A stretch of 33,748 bases of DNA from Gemmatimonadota bacterium (GTDB lineage: Bacteria; Gemmatimonadota; Gemmatimonadetes; Gemmatimonadales; Gemmatimonadaceae). The notes beneath the pieces are model-generated. The model saw nothing but the letters and a program-made list of their open reading frames with translations, ran no database searches and had not been told where the DNA came from. How positions within the stretch are numbered: the stretch's first letter is position 1; every line of letters begins with the position of its first letter. Where the stretch lies: the NCBI GenBank assembly GCA_947463135.1, contig CANHTA010000014.1:1-33748 (forward strand), in the 5' to 3' direction. A program made the position numbers and the translations under genes. Shown here piece by piece: positions 1 to 9,055 of the stretch.

Positions 1-967
1 CAGCGGAGCCGGCGGGTGGGCGACCTATCGCGAGAAGATTCCCGCCGCGTACGCGACCTATGTGTACGAAGCGCCCACCGTCGAAGTAGAGGGTGGGCTT
101 CGCGTGGAGCAGCTGGTGCTGGATTATGACGTGAATCCTACCCACAACAGCTACCGCAGCGACGGCTATCGTTATTTCCAGCCGTTCCCCACAGTGCGGA
201 TCGCGTGGAAGCCGGCGGAGCATCACAAGCTTTCCCTCTTCCTCAACCGCCGTGTCGATCGTCCCAACGAAGTCGACATCCGCATTTTCCCCAAATACGA
301 TGAGCCAGAGCTGATCAAAGTGGGGAATCCCGGATTGCGACCGCAGTTCACCACCTCGGTGGATCTGGGATATCGCACCACATGGACGCGTGGCAGCCTG
401 TACGCCGCCGGGTATCACCGCATGGTAGACGCCACCATTACCCGCATTGCCACGCAGGCACCGGGGAGTCCACTGCTCTACCATGTGTTTCAGAACGCGG
501 GGCGTAGCCGGATCACCGGCTCGGAGCTGGTGTGGCAGCAGACCGTCTCGCGCCGTCTGACGCTCAGTACCAACGCCAATGTGTACCGCACCACCATCAA
601 CGCGTTCTCGGTACTGAACCGCTATCCCGTTCCGGTCACCTACACGGCCGCCACGGCATCGCTCATCTCCGGCAATGCGAAGGTGAACGCCAACGTGATA
701 CTCCCGCGTGGGGTTGAGGCACGGGTGTCGAGCATCTATCTGGCTCCGGATTTATTCCCGCAGGGGCGCATTGGCGCGCGGTATGCGTTGGACGTTGGGC
801 TCCGCAAGCGTGTGCAGCAGGGGCGCGGCGAGCTGGTGGTGAATGCCACCGATCTGCTGAACACCAATCAAGTACGCCGTACCATCACGGGCACCAATTT
901 CCGGTACGTGAGCACCGACTATTTCGAAACACAGGTGGTGCGGCTGGGATACACGCGGACATTCTGA
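1..967 (+). CDS. TonB-dependent / outer-membrane beta-barrel receptor, C-terminal part
   Basis: The reading frame is open from base 2, so the gene begins upstream of the window; about 321 C-terminal residues are present. The protein alternates short amphipathic strands with turns. It contains the barrel motif GNPGLRPQ, typical of outer-membrane beta-barrel (PF14905-like) and TonB-dependent receptors, and ends in an aromatic residue (GYTRTF), the usual last-strand signal for outer-membrane insertion. The plug domain and TonB box would lie outside the window, so the substrate cannot be told. The gene is followed by 147 bp before the next start and has no clear terminator. An internal GTG at 62 is not the real start. 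The barrel class is fairly sure; the exact family is less so. Confidence 0.85.
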   Translation, partial: SGAGGWATYREKIPAAYATYVYEAPTVEVEGGLRVEQLVLDYDVNPTHNSYRSDGYRYFQPFPTVRIAWKPAEHHKLSLFLNRRVDRPNEVDIRIFPKYDEPELIKVGNPGLRPQFTTSVDLGYRTTWTRGSLYAAGYHRMVDATITRIATQAPGSPLLYHVFQNAGRSRITGSELVWQQTVSRRLTLSTNANVYRTTINAFSVLNRYPVPVTYTAATASLISGNAKVNANVILPRGVEARVSSIYLAPDLFPQGRIGARYALDVGLRKRVQQGRGELVVNATDLLNTNQVRRTITGTNFRYVSTDYFETQVVRLGYTRTF

Positions 968-1114
968 GGGCACGCCTCTGGCCCTTGGGACCTCCGTGAG
1001 GACCCGGCACCCATTCATGGCGATGTGCCAATCAGGAGCGGGCGTGATCGCCATGTCGGCATTCCGCGAGGCATCTATGGCGCAGTGCGAACGTGGCAGT
1101 GCACTTTCAAGGGT

Positions 1115-1546
1115 ATGCGCCGTTCACGTTCGTTACGCCTTCTGCTGCTGACGCCCTTCTGGGCGCCACTCGCCGCCGCCCCTCGTCTGCACGACGTGTG
1201 GGCCGGCACCGCCATCGCTGTAAACGGCGGCGCCATGCGCGGTGACCTTGAGATGTTCGCCGGCAAGGCGCCCAACACCACCTTCGTGGAGTTGGCGCAG
1301 CGCAACGACGCCCCGGGCGCCGTGCGCAGCTGGCGGGTACGATACGGCACGTGCGCGAAGCCCGGTGAGGTATTCGGCGACGCCGCCGCGTACCCCACCA
1401 TTCGCATCGGCAAGGAGGGCAAGGGCGTGGGCACGGTGACGCTGCGCCTCGCCCTCCCCGACACCGGTGGATTTCATGTGGCCGTAACCGCATCACCACG
1501 CGACCCGCGCCCCGTGGCGTGCGGCGATCTCGTGCTCGAGGACTAG
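1115..1546 (+). CDS. Small secreted protein of unknown function
   Basis: This 143-residue protein has a basic start, a leucine-rich core and an Ala-X-Ala-like cleavage region, which together look like a Sec signal peptide; the mature part would begin near residue 25. I chose ATG 1115 because the signal peptide starts there; an upstream GTG at 1025 would add a 30-residue non-signal extension. Two cysteines (YGTCAKPG and VACGDL) flank a beta-rich stretch and may form a disulfide. The spacing (G-T-C, YP, a G-rich strand, then ACGDL) recalls CHRD or Cu/Zn-SOD-like secreted domains, but metal-ligand histidines are missing, so no function is assigned. The gene ends back to back with the converging operon: its TAG (1544-1546) directly abuts the stop of the minus-strand ORF. 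Confidence 0.7.
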   Translation: MRRSRSLRLLLLTPFWAPLAAAPRLHDVWAGTAIAVNGGAMRGDLEMFAGKAPNTTFVELAQRNDAPGAVRSWRVRYGTCAKPGEVFGDAAAYPTIRIGKEGKGVGTVTLRLALPDTGGFHVAVTASPRDPRPVACGDLVLED

Positions 1547-1801
1547 CTAAGTCCCGGCCGCCGCGGCGGCAGCCACCGAGTCCGCACGCGCGTCCTCGAT
1601 GGCTTCCTTGGCGAGTTCCTGCTTGAGCCGACCCATCTGTGTGAGTCCGATGCGACGGCCGATCCCCGTGGGATCGACGCCGTACTCGGCGGGGAGCACG
1701 GCGATCACGACCAGCACCACCGCGATCACCACGGCAATGACCGACGCGCGCCGCAGCGACGCGAGGCTTGGCCCCTCGGGGATGTGAGACGGAGCGGTCA
1801 T
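1547..1801 (-). CDS. Membrane-anchor half of a split 'transmembrane anchor protein'
   Basis: This 84-residue protein has one transmembrane helix (about residues 18-37) followed by the motif LPAEYGVDPTGIGRRIGLT, then a charged amphipathic tail and an Ala-rich end. From memory, that motif is the N-terminal signature of the 'transmembrane anchor protein' found beside Cus/Czc-type RND pumps and HupE-like proteins. In those proteins a beta-rich domain follows on the same chain; here that domain is a separate upstream ORF (1801-2235). ATG 1801 overlaps the upstream TGA (TGATG), implying translational coupling; a GTG three bases earlier is also in frame. Last gene of the metal-efflux operon. Biochemical role unknown. 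Confidence 0.8.
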   Translation of the reverse strand: MTAPSHIPEGPSLASLRRASVIAVVIAVVLVVIAVLPAEYGVDPTGIGRRIGLTQMGRLKQELAKEAIEDARADSVAAAAAAGT

Positions 1802-2235
1802 CACATCTTCTTGAGCGCGGAGAACTGCCCGCTCGCCTTCACCGTCACGGTGACCGGCTGCTCACCGGTGTTGCGCCACGACCAGCCGTGCACCCCATCG
1901 AACACCGCTTCGATGCTGCCCTTCTCGCCCTTCGACGAGCCGCGCTGATAGATGTGCGCCTTCACGCTGGGATCGGTGGGCACCTCGCCATGCAGGTTGT
2001 AGCCGACTTCGGCGCCGTTGGTAGACCACTCGAAGGTGGCCTTCTCGCCCTTCTTCATCACAAGCTTCACCTCGATGCGCTTGGCCGGCGCGATGGTGAC
2101 GGTCATCGAATCGCGCTTCGCCTGCGCAGCGACGGTTGCTGCGACATTGGAGAGTGACACGGCCGGCAGCGCGGCCGGTGACGACATGGAGAGCGACACC
2201 GGGAGGACCATCAGCCGGGAAAGGAGTGCGATCAT
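1801..2235 (-). CDS. Exported beta-rich half of a split 'transmembrane anchor protein'
   Basis: This 144-residue protein has an N-terminal hydrophobic stretch (about residues 2-30) that looks like a signal peptide or signal anchor, then a beta-rich domain. Segments such as KRDSMTVTIAPAKRIEVKL, KKGEKATFEWSTNG, DGVHGWSWRNTGEQPVTVTV and a Lys-rich end match, from memory, the C-terminal domain of the 'transmembrane anchor protein' of heavy-metal RND operons. The protein probably sits in the periplasm beside the pump. It is coupled to the next ORF by a 1-base stop/start overlap and lies 9 bp after the HupE-like gene. A separate signal sequence here and a separate membrane anchor downstream suggest real fission rather than a frameshift. 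Confidence 0.8.
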   Translation of the reverse strand: MIALLSRLMVLPVSLSMSSPAALPAVSLSNVAATVAAQAKRDSMTVTIAPAKRIEVKLVMKKGEKATFEWSTNGAEVGYNLHGEVPTDPSVKAHIYQRGSSKGEKGSIEAVFDGVHGWSWRNTGEQPVTVTVKASGQFSALKKM

Positions 2236-2244
2236 AACGGAACC

Positions 2245-2949
2245 TTAGGCTTGTGTGGAGAAGTAGCCCGTGAGCTGGTAGCCCACGAGCAGGAGACCGG
2301 CCACCAGCAACAGCATGTTGACCGTAAAACCGCTTCGGAGAAACGACGACGACCGCCGCCAGTAGCTCATCGCGAGAAGCACCACGGTAAGCGCGAGCAT
2401 CTGACCGACTTCAACGCCCACGTTGAACGCGAGCAGATTTTGCACGAGCCCCTCGGGGTCCATGTCGAAGTCGAGCAGCTTGGTGGCGAGGCCAAAGCCA
2501 TGGAACAGGCCAAACACCAGCGTCGCGGCCCGAGGGTTCGGCTGCACGCCAAACCACTTCTGAAACGCGCCCACATTGTCGAGCGCCTTGTACGCGACCG
2601 AGAACCCGATGATCGCGTCGATGAGGTACGGACTCACGCTGATCTTTGTGAGGACGCCCACGATGAGCGTACTCGAATGGCCCACCGCGAAGAGCGTGAC
2701 ATACGTAGCGATGTCGCGCACGCGGTACAGGTAGAAGATCACCCCGCACAGGAACAGGATATGATCGTAGCCGGTAACCATGTGCTTGGCGCCGAGGTAG
2801 AGGAACGGCACCAGACGTACCCCGAAGGTTTCCTGGATGTAGCCCTTGTCCCCGACGGAAACTCCGTGCGCGAGCAGCGCGCTCGGCAGAGTACTGAGCA
2901 TGGCCGCGGCGAGGAGGGGCGCCCAGCGCGCCCAACGTTCACGCGTCAT
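2245..2949 (-). CDS. HupE/UreJ-family membrane protein in metal-efflux operon
   Basis: This 234-residue integral membrane protein has an N-terminal signal-like segment ending in LLAHG, then about six hydrophobic helices. Family motifs are GYDHILFL, VGHSST, FGLFHGFGLA and FNVGVEVGQ; conserved His, Asp and Glu in these positions are typical of the HupE/UreJ_2 family, which is linked to Ni, Co or other metal transport. Start 2949 was chosen because its ATG overlaps the pump gene's TGA (ATGA, 2946-2949); a longer ORF to 2994 exists but would lie inside the pump gene. In related operons such a protein accompanies Cus/Czc pumps. The metal handled cannot be read from the sequence. Confidence 0.85.
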   Translation of the reverse strand: MTRERWARWAPLLAAAMLSTLPSALLAHGVSVGDKGYIQETFGVRLVPFLYLGAKHMVTGYDHILFLCGVIFYLYRVRDIATYVTLFAVGHSSTLIVGVLTKISVSPYLIDAIIGFSVAYKALDNVGAFQKWFGVQPNPRAATLVFGLFHGFGLATKLLDFDMDPEGLVQNLLAFNVGVEVGQMLALTVVLLAMSYWRRSSSFLRSGFTVNMLLLVAGLLLVGYQLTGYFSTQA

Positions 2950-5900
2950 ATCGCCGCCTCCGTGGTCGGCACGTCGCGCGCACCGTACAGCCAATAGAGT
3001 GCCGGCAAGACGATCATGTTGAGCACCGTGGCCGAGAGCAGGCCACCAAGGATGACGATGGCCATAGGGGTCTGCAGCTCGTTCCCGGGCTCGCCTCCGC
3101 CGAAGGCGAGGGGGATAAGCGCCAACCCCGCCGTGAGCGCCGTCATCAGAATCGGAGACAGACGCTCAAGAGAGCCGCGCGTGATGGCCTCCGCGAACGG
3201 CACACCCTCCGCGAGCAACTGGCGATAGTGCGCGACGAGCAGAATGCCGTTGCGCGTAGCGATCCCGAACAGCGTCACGAAGCCCACGAGTGATGCGATG
3301 CTCACCACTCCCCCGGTCAGCAACACCGCCACCACGCCCCCGATGAGCGCGAGCGGTAGGTTCGCCATCACCAGGCCGGCGGTCCGCGCGGAGCCAAACT
3401 CACCGTAGAGCAGCAGGAAAATAGCCGCCACCGACAGCAGCGAGAGCGCCAACAGCGCGCGCGTGGCCTCCGCCTGCGCCTCGAATTGCCCACCGTACTC
3501 CACGAAGTACCCTGGCGGGAGCGTTACCCCCGCGCGCACCGCGCGCTCGATGTCCGCCACGGTGCTGCCGAGGTCCCGGCCAGCGACGTTGGCCTGCACC
3601 ACGATCTTGCGCTGCACGTTCTCGCGAGAAATGGTGTTGGGGCCACGGTCAACCGTTACGCTCGCAAGCTGTGACAGCGGTACATGCTGGCCTGTGGGCG
3701 TGTCGAACGAAACCGCCGCAATGGCCTCAGCATTGAGGCGGTACGCCTCCGGGTAGCGTACAACGAGATCGACGCTGCGCCCCTCTTCGAGCACCTGCGA
3801 AACCGCTTCGCCGTTCAGTGCCACGTCGATGGCGTCGGCGAGTTGCCCCACTGTCATGCCGTACCGCGCGAGCGCCGCGCGGTCGGCCGTGATGCGGAGC
3901 TGCGGCACATCGGACTGTTGTTCGAGCTGCAGGTCCGCCACGCCGGGGACGCCCGCCATCACGTCGCGAATCTGCGTGCCGATCTGCCGGAGCTGATACA
4001 AGTCCGGCCCGAACAGCTTCACCGCGATGTTCGCCCGTGTGCCCGACAGCATGTGGTCGATGCGATGCCCGATGGGCTGTCCGATGGTGACGTTCGTGCC
4101 GGGGATCGCCGTGAACTCGTTGCGGAGTTCCTCAAACAGCGCCTCCTTGTCGGCATCGTCGCGCAGCGTGACGTCGATTTCTGCCGCATTCACGCCTTGC
4201 GCGTGCTCGTCGAGCTCGGCCCGCCCCTGCCGACGATCCGTGTTGATCACCGCAGGTTTGGACTTGAGGATCTGCTCCACCCGCAGACCAATCATGTTCG
4301 ACTCCTCAAGCGACGTGCCGGGGACGGTGACCACGGAGACCGTAAGCGCCCCTTCGTTGAACTCCGGCAGGAATGCGGAGCCGAGGATGGGAATGGCCGC
4401 CATGCTCAGGAAGAGGGCGATCACGGCGCCACTGAGCACACGTTTGGGGTGCGCCAGCACCGGCGTGAGCACGCGGGCATACCGCGCCTTGAGCCACACC
4501 ACGAGGCGGCTTTCCTCTTCGCGCCGCACTGCCTTGGAGTTCGGCAGCAGGTACGCGCACAACACCGGGGTAACCGTCACCGCCACGAGGAGCGAAGCGA
4601 GAATGGACACCACGTAGGCGAATCCGAGCGGGCGCAGCAGGCGCCCCTCTACACCGCCAAGGAAGAACAAGGGGATGAACACCACGATGATAATGAGCGT
4701 GGCGTTCACGATACTCGCCCGAATCTCCTTCGATGCATCGTACACCACGCGTAGGGCCGGCTGTTGCTCGGCGGCGGGGCGACGATAATTCCCCTTGAGC
4801 CGACGAAACACATTCTCCACGTCGATGATGGCATCGTCTACCAGGGCACCGATAGCGATGGCCATGCCGCCCAGCGTCATGGTATTGATGCTGATGCCGA
4901 GCAGCTGCATGGCGAAGATGGCCACGACGAGCGAGAGCGGAATGGCCACGAGGGAGATGGCCGTCGCCCGCAGGTTCCACAGGAACAGGAAGAGCACGAC
5001 CACGACGAGCACGGCGCCATCACGCAGCGCCTTCACCACGTTGTCCACCGCAACCCGAATGAAGCTCGCCTGCCGGAAGAGTTCCGCGTGCACCTTCATG
5101 CCGGCCGGCAATGTGGCTTGAATGGTCGCGAGTTCCCGCTCGATACGCTCCGTGAGTTCCAAGGTGTTCGCACCCGGCTGCTTCTGCACCGCAAGCACCA
5201 CACCGGGCTGCGCGTTCACACTGCCGTCGCCGAACGTGGGAGCCATACCCACCGTCACATCGGATACCTGCCCCAGCGTGACCGGCGTACCACCACGCAC
5301 GGCAACAACCGTACTGGCGATTTCCGCCACCGACTGCACACGGCCGATGCCGCGCACCACGTATTCCTGCCCGCGATCCATGTACACGCCGCCCGACGCG
5401 TTGGCATTCGAGCCGCGCGCCGCGCGCACGACCTGCTCGAGCGATACACCGGCCATCATCATGCGCGCTGGATCAGCGAGCACCTGATACTGCTTCACGG
5501 CTCCACCGATGGGGATCACTTGCGCCACACCGGGCACCGCAAGCAGGCGACGGCGGATGGTCCAATCCGCCACCGTGCGCAGCTCCGTTGGCGACTGCGT
5601 GCCGGTAAGCCCGATCATGAGGATCTCGCCCATCACACTCGACACGGGCGCCAATACCGGTGCGGAGATACCCGTGGGGAGTGCCGCCGCCACCGTCTGC
5701 AGCTTCTCTGCAACGATTTGCCGCGCGCGGAAGATGTCCGTTCCCCAGTCGAACTCGACCCACACCACCGAGATGCCCTGCGCCGTGGACGAGCGCACGC
5801 GGCGCACACCCGTGGCGCCATTCACCGACGTTTCGATGGGGAACGACACCAACGCTTCGACTTCTTCCGGCGCCATGCCGTGAGCTTCGGTAAGCACCGT

Positions 5901-6041
5901 CACCGTTGGCGCCGTGAGATCGGGGAACACATCCACCGGCATACGCCACGCGGTGTAGGCACCGCCGATCAGCATGAGCACGGACGTGGCGAGCACGATG
6001 ACGCGATTGACCAACGCCCACGCGATCAAGCGATTCAACAT
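2946..6041 (-). CDS. Heavy-metal RND efflux pump, inner-membrane subunit (CusA/CzcA family)
   Basis: This 1031-residue protein has full RND length: one N-terminal helix, a large periplasmic loop (about 35-335), a cluster of helices (335-500), a second loop (560-860) and a C-terminal helix cluster. Signatures are MPVDVFPDLTAPTVTV (34-49), GALVDDAIIDVENVF (398-412, the central-helix acidic region of the proton relay), FLPEFNEGALTVS (568-580) and GHRIDHMLSG (658-667), where the methionine lies near the position of a substrate methionine in CusA. It forms the proton-driven trimer that pushes metal cations through the adaptor and TolC partner. Its start lies 7 bp after the adaptor stop, and its end overlaps the HupE-like gene by ATGA. 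Mono- or divalent specificity is undecided, so no symbol is given. Confidence 0.95.
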   Translation of the reverse strand: MLNRLIAWALVNRVIVLATSVLMLIGGAYTAWRMPVDVFPDLTAPTVTVLTEAHGMAPEEVEALVSFPIETSVNGATGVRRVRSSTAQGISVVWVEFDWGTDIFRARQIVAEKLQTVAAALPTGISAPVLAPVSSVMGEILMIGLTGTQSPTELRTVADWTIRRRLLAVPGVAQVIPIGGAVKQYQVLADPARMMMAGVSLEQVVRAARGSNANASGGVYMDRGQEYVVRGIGRVQSVAEIASTVVAVRGGTPVTLGQVSDVTVGMAPTFGDGSVNAQPGVVLAVQKQPGANTLELTERIERELATIQATLPAGMKVHAELFRQASFIRVAVDNVVKALRDGAVLVVVVLFLFLWNLRATAISLVAIPLSLVVAIFAMQLLGISINTMTLGGMAIAIGALVDDAIIDVENVFRRLKGNYRRPAAEQQPALRVVYDASKEIRASIVNATLIIIVVFIPLFFLGGVEGRLLRPLGFAYVVSILASLLVAVTVTPVLCAYLLPNSKAVRREEESRLVVWLKARYARVLTPVLAHPKRVLSGAVIALFLSMAAIPILGSAFLPEFNEGALTVSVVTVPGTSLEESNMIGLRVEQILKSKPAVINTDRRQGRAELDEHAQGVNAAEIDVTLRDDADKEALFEELRNEFTAIPGTNVTIGQPIGHRIDHMLSGTRANIAVKLFGPDLYQLRQIGTQIRDVMAGVPGVADLQLEQQSDVPQLRITADRAALARYGMTVGQLADAIDVALNGEAVSQVLEEGRSVDLVVRYPEAYRLNAEAIAAVSFDTPTGQHVPLSQLASVTVDRGPNTISRENVQRKIVVQANVAGRDLGSTVADIERAVRAGVTLPPGYFVEYGGQFEAQAEATRALLALSLLSVAAIFLLLYGEFGSARTAGLVMANLPLALIGGVVAVLLTGGVVSIASLVGFVTLFGIATRNGILLVAHYRQLLAEGVPFAEAITRGSLERLSPILMTALTAGLALIPLAFGGGEPGNELQTPMAIVILGGLLSATVLNMIVLPALYWLYGARDVPTTEAAI

Positions 6042-6048
6042 GCGCGCC

Positions 6049-7560
6049 TCAATGCTCGTGACCGTGCGCGGGCACGGCCGTGGAAAGCGATGCCAGCCGC
6101 ACCTGATACGCGGCGCCGGTCACCACGCGCTCGCCCGCGCGGATGCCGTCACGCACGAGGACGCGGCCGCCGTCGCGAGCGCCGAGGGTGAGCACGCGCT
6201 TCTCGAAGGTCTCGCCTTCCACCTGCACGTAGGCGATTGGGCGACCATCTTCATCGAGCACGGCGGAACCGGGTACAGTCACCCCCGACGTGCGCTGCCC
6301 GTTGCGCACGGCTACGCGCGCACCGGCGCCAATTTTCAGCGTACCGTCGCTGTTCGCCACCTCGAGCAACAGCGGTACCGAGCGCGACACGCTGTCGATC
6401 ACGCTGCCGAGGGAGACCACGCGGCGCGCCGTGTACACGCGCTCAGAGCCTTCCACGCGGAACTCCACGCCGGACGTACGGGATACCGTGGCCGCCTGCG
6501 CGGCAGGCACGTTCACGCGGAGCCACACGACAGACGGATCGACGACTGTGAAGAGCAGCGTCCCTGCCTCGACCCGACTGCCCGGTGTCACGCGCCGGTC
6601 GGCAATCACACCCGCGACGGGCGCGCGCACGGCAACGCGTCCCCCCAACAACTCACCGCCACTGTAGCCAGCGAGCGCCTCACGCGCCGCCGCGAGACGA
6701 ATCTCGGCCTCGTGCACCCGACGCTGCGGCACGGCCTCGACCGCATAAAGCCGCACCGCGCGCGCATGTTCGTCTTCCGCCTCAGCCAGGCGTGCGCGGG
6801 CTTCAGCATAGGCTGCGCTCCCGGCATCGCCGAGGGACGGCATCAGAAGTGCCAGCGTCTGTCCGCGCGACACGCGCATGCCGGGTGACGGCGCATTGGC
6901 CACACCCGACGCGTCGACGAGTCCCGAGATGGGAGCACTCACTTGCGCGAAGCGACCGGCGGCCGGTTCGATTACGCCGGGCGCCTCGAACGTGCCCGCC
7001 AGCTCACCATCGGTCGCGAACGCTGAGCGGAACCCCGGGGTCTTCCACGCCTGCTCCTTGAGAAAGGAGATCCCGCTCTCGGCGCCGCCGGAGTCGCGCG
7101 GGGCGGCCGCCGCATTCGCGTAGACCGTCAGCCCCGGCACGTTGAGACGGTCGCGTGCCTGCGGGCTCTCCACACGAATGACGAGATCGTACACGCCTGG
7201 GGTGGTGAACGTAGGGCTCGGCCCATAGATGCCCGGCGAACGCGGGGCGTCCTGCACCACCACCACCGGCGCTCCGCCACCACGCGGCGTGAACGTCAGG
7301 GTGATACGTCCCGAGCGCAGCGGCGCGAAATCCGTGAGATCGGTGAGATGCACGGCGAACTTGTCGGGCGCGCCCACGATGAGCGCGGGATGCTCCATGA
7401 AGAGCTCCGTGCTGTCGGTCCACTGCGTGATGGCGCCTCCCGCCGGCTCGTCAGCCGACACGGCGGCGTTGCTCGCGCTGTTCGATGCACCGCACGCGGC
7501 CAGCACGGCAGCGGCCACACTCACGGCAGCGATCGTTTGGAATAGAGAGGGGGCAGTCAT
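6049..7560 (-). CDS. RND efflux periplasmic adaptor lipoprotein (CusB/CzcB-like)
   Basis: This 503-residue protein starts with a lipoprotein signal peptide (AAVLAACG, lipid Cys at 23). A beta-rich Ig-like domain follows (about 48-147: TELFMEHPALIVG, GVYDLVIRV), of the kind found in metal-efflux adaptors. The KEQAWKTPG segment (168-176) leads into the lipoyl half-domains (about 200-240 and 305-345), with a short alpha-hairpin (245-298) between them that should dock with TolC. The C-terminus is His-rich (HGHEH), a possible metal-binding tail. The gene overlaps the TolC-family gene by ATGA (7557-7560) and precedes the pump by 7 bp, as expected for a tripartite system. Confidence 0.92.
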   Translation of the reverse strand: MTAPSLFQTIAAVSVAAAVLAACGASNSASNAAVSADEPAGGAITQWTDSTELFMEHPALIVGAPDKFAVHLTDLTDFAPLRSGRITLTFTPRGGGAPVVVVQDAPRSPGIYGPSPTFTTPGVYDLVIRVESPQARDRLNVPGLTVYANAAAAPRDSGGAESGISFLKEQAWKTPGFRSAFATDGELAGTFEAPGVIEPAAGRFAQVSAPISGLVDASGVANAPSPGMRVSRGQTLALLMPSLGDAGSAAYAEARARLAEAEDEHARAVRLYAVEAVPQRRVHEAEIRLAAAREALAGYSGGELLGGRVAVRAPVAGVIADRRVTPGSRVEAGTLLFTVVDPSVVWLRVNVPAAQAATVSRTSGVEFRVEGSERVYTARRVVSLGSVIDSVSRSVPLLLEVANSDGTLKIGAGARVAVRNGQRTSGVTVPGSAVLDEDGRPIAYVQVEGETFEKRVLTLGARDGGRVLVRDGIRAGERVVTGAAYQVRLASLSTAVPAHGHEH

Positions 7561-8972
7561 CGATTCGATTCAGTAGTGGGGAAGAGCGAGAGACCGACCG
7601 CGCGCGCGAGTTCGGCGCGGCGCAGCGCGATGTCGGTGGTCAAGATCAACACGGCGAGCTCCGTCTCCTGCCAAGCGCGCACGGCCTCTAGCCACTCGGC
7701 CAGCGTGATCTCACCCTCAGCATACGCGGCCTGCACCGCCCGTAACGCGAGGCGCGATTCAGCACCAACGAACGGCTGGAGGGCGGCATGTTCCGCTTCG
7801 CTGCTGCGAAGGGCGCTCAGGGCGTCGAGCACGTCTCGCGACACCCGACGTCTCGCCACGTCGGCATCGGCGTCCATCTGGCGGGCGGTGGCATCGGCCG
7901 CGGAAACGGCACCGGCGCGGCGGTCGAGCAGCGGAAGCGGGAGGGAGAATCCTGCCACAAAACCGTAAAGCGAAACCCCTGACATGCTGGCGCCACTTTG
8001 CACTCGCTCACCCTTGTAGCCGGCGGAAATCGCAGGCAACGGGATGCGCTCGCGTGACGCGAGGCGCGCATCGGCCTGCGCCGCTTGGGCTTCGCGCTGC
8101 GCGATCAGCACATCGGCGCGATTCGCGAGTGCACGCGCGACCAGCGAGTCACCCGCATCAGGCAGTGCGCGCAGGACGGCGGTGGCCGACCCAAGCGCCG
8201 ACGACAGCAGCGCGCTGAAGGCGGTTCCGGTGCTATCGGATGCAGAGACCATGGGTACGGGAACCTGCGCGGTAGGCAGCCCGGTGATCAGCGCCAGCCG
8301 CTCGAGCGCTGCGCGCGCCTGCACGGCGGCTTCGGCGCGGCGCGCCGCGTAACGACCGGCCTCAAGGCGAAGGCGTCGACCGGCATACCCGGCGACATCG
8401 CCGTCACGCACCCGTTCATCGGTGACGCGCTGCGCCTCGCTCGCGGTACGAAACACGGCGTCGGCGAGCTGCACCCGATGCGCCGCACTGACCGCGTCCA
8501 CGTACGCGCGGAGTACCGCCGCATCGAGTGCCTGCGTAGCGGCGGTCAGACGCGCTTCGGCCGCTTCGCGGCGAAACCGTGCCGCAGCGACGCGGGCCCC
8601 GCGCTGGCCAGCGATGTCGAGCGGCCACTCCATCTGGGCGATGTCCTGCGCATTGGACTGCCCGGCGCGCGACGTCTGCTCGTGACCGTAGTTGAGCGTG
8701 GGATTGGCGAGGGCGGCGGCTTGTCGCTCGCGCGCCGCGGCGGCCGATACCGCTTCGCGTGCCGCACGGATGGCGGGATCGAGGCGGATGGCGGCGGCGC
8801 GGACATCCGCGAGCGCGCGACCATCCTGGGCCCGGAGTGTCGATGCGACGACAGCTATTAAGAGGAATGCGGCGGCATGCAGATGCCGGCGCCGAAAACA
8901 CAACGAGACCACGAGAACGAGGGCTGACGTTCCCGAGAGTACTGCGACGTCGGCCGCATGCGCGAGCCGCAT
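7557..8972 (-). CDS. TolC-family outer-membrane factor of metal efflux system
   Basis: This protein of up to 471 residues has two long helical, Ala/Arg/Glu-rich halves with the alternating pattern of outer-membrane efflux proteins (two OEP repeats). Segments include NPTLNYGHEQTSRAGQSN, EWPLDIAGQRGARV and FSLPLPLLDRRAG. A signal peptide is evident around RRRHLHAAAFLLIAVVASTLRAQ, which lies about 27-50 residues into the longest ORF. The real start is therefore probably GTG 8912 or TTG 8903 rather than ATG 8972. It forms the outer-membrane exit channel. It is the second gene of the operon, downstream of the His-rich ORF and overlapping the adaptor gene by 4 bases. Confidence 0.9.
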   Translation of the reverse strand: MRLAHAADVAVLSGTSALVLVVSLCFRRRHLHAAAFLLIAVVASTLRAQDGRALADVRAAAIRLDPAIRAAREAVSAAAARERQAAALANPTLNYGHEQTSRAGQSNAQDIAQMEWPLDIAGQRGARVAAARFRREAAEARLTAATQALDAAVLRAYVDAVSAAHRVQLADAVFRTASEAQRVTDERVRDGDVAGYAGRRLRLEAGRYAARRAEAAVQARAALERLALITGLPTAQVPVPMVSASDSTGTAFSALLSSALGSATAVLRALPDAGDSLVARALANRADVLIAQREAQAAQADARLASRERIPLPAISAGYKGERVQSGASMSGVSLYGFVAGFSLPLPLLDRRAGAVSAADATARQMDADADVARRRVSRDVLDALSALRSSEAEHAALQPFVGAESRLALRAVQAAYAEGEITLAEWLEAVRAWQETELAVLILTTDIALRRAELARAVGLSLFPTTESNR

Positions 8973-9055
8973 CCCTCGGGGACGGTCGCGCAGGGCGCGA
9001 CCGCGTACACGTCACGCGGACGTGCGCGGAGGGCGCACGACGCGCGACGTCGAGG

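Noticed and set aside
2251-2997. 248-residue plus-strand frame opposite the HupE-like gene
   Set aside because: Very rich in Arg, Glu and His, as expected from an antisense frame in GC-rich coding DNA.
4764-6191. 475-residue plus-strand frame opposite the RND pump gene
   Set aside because: It is an Arg/His-rich antisense shadow of a clear RND gene and shows no domain motif.
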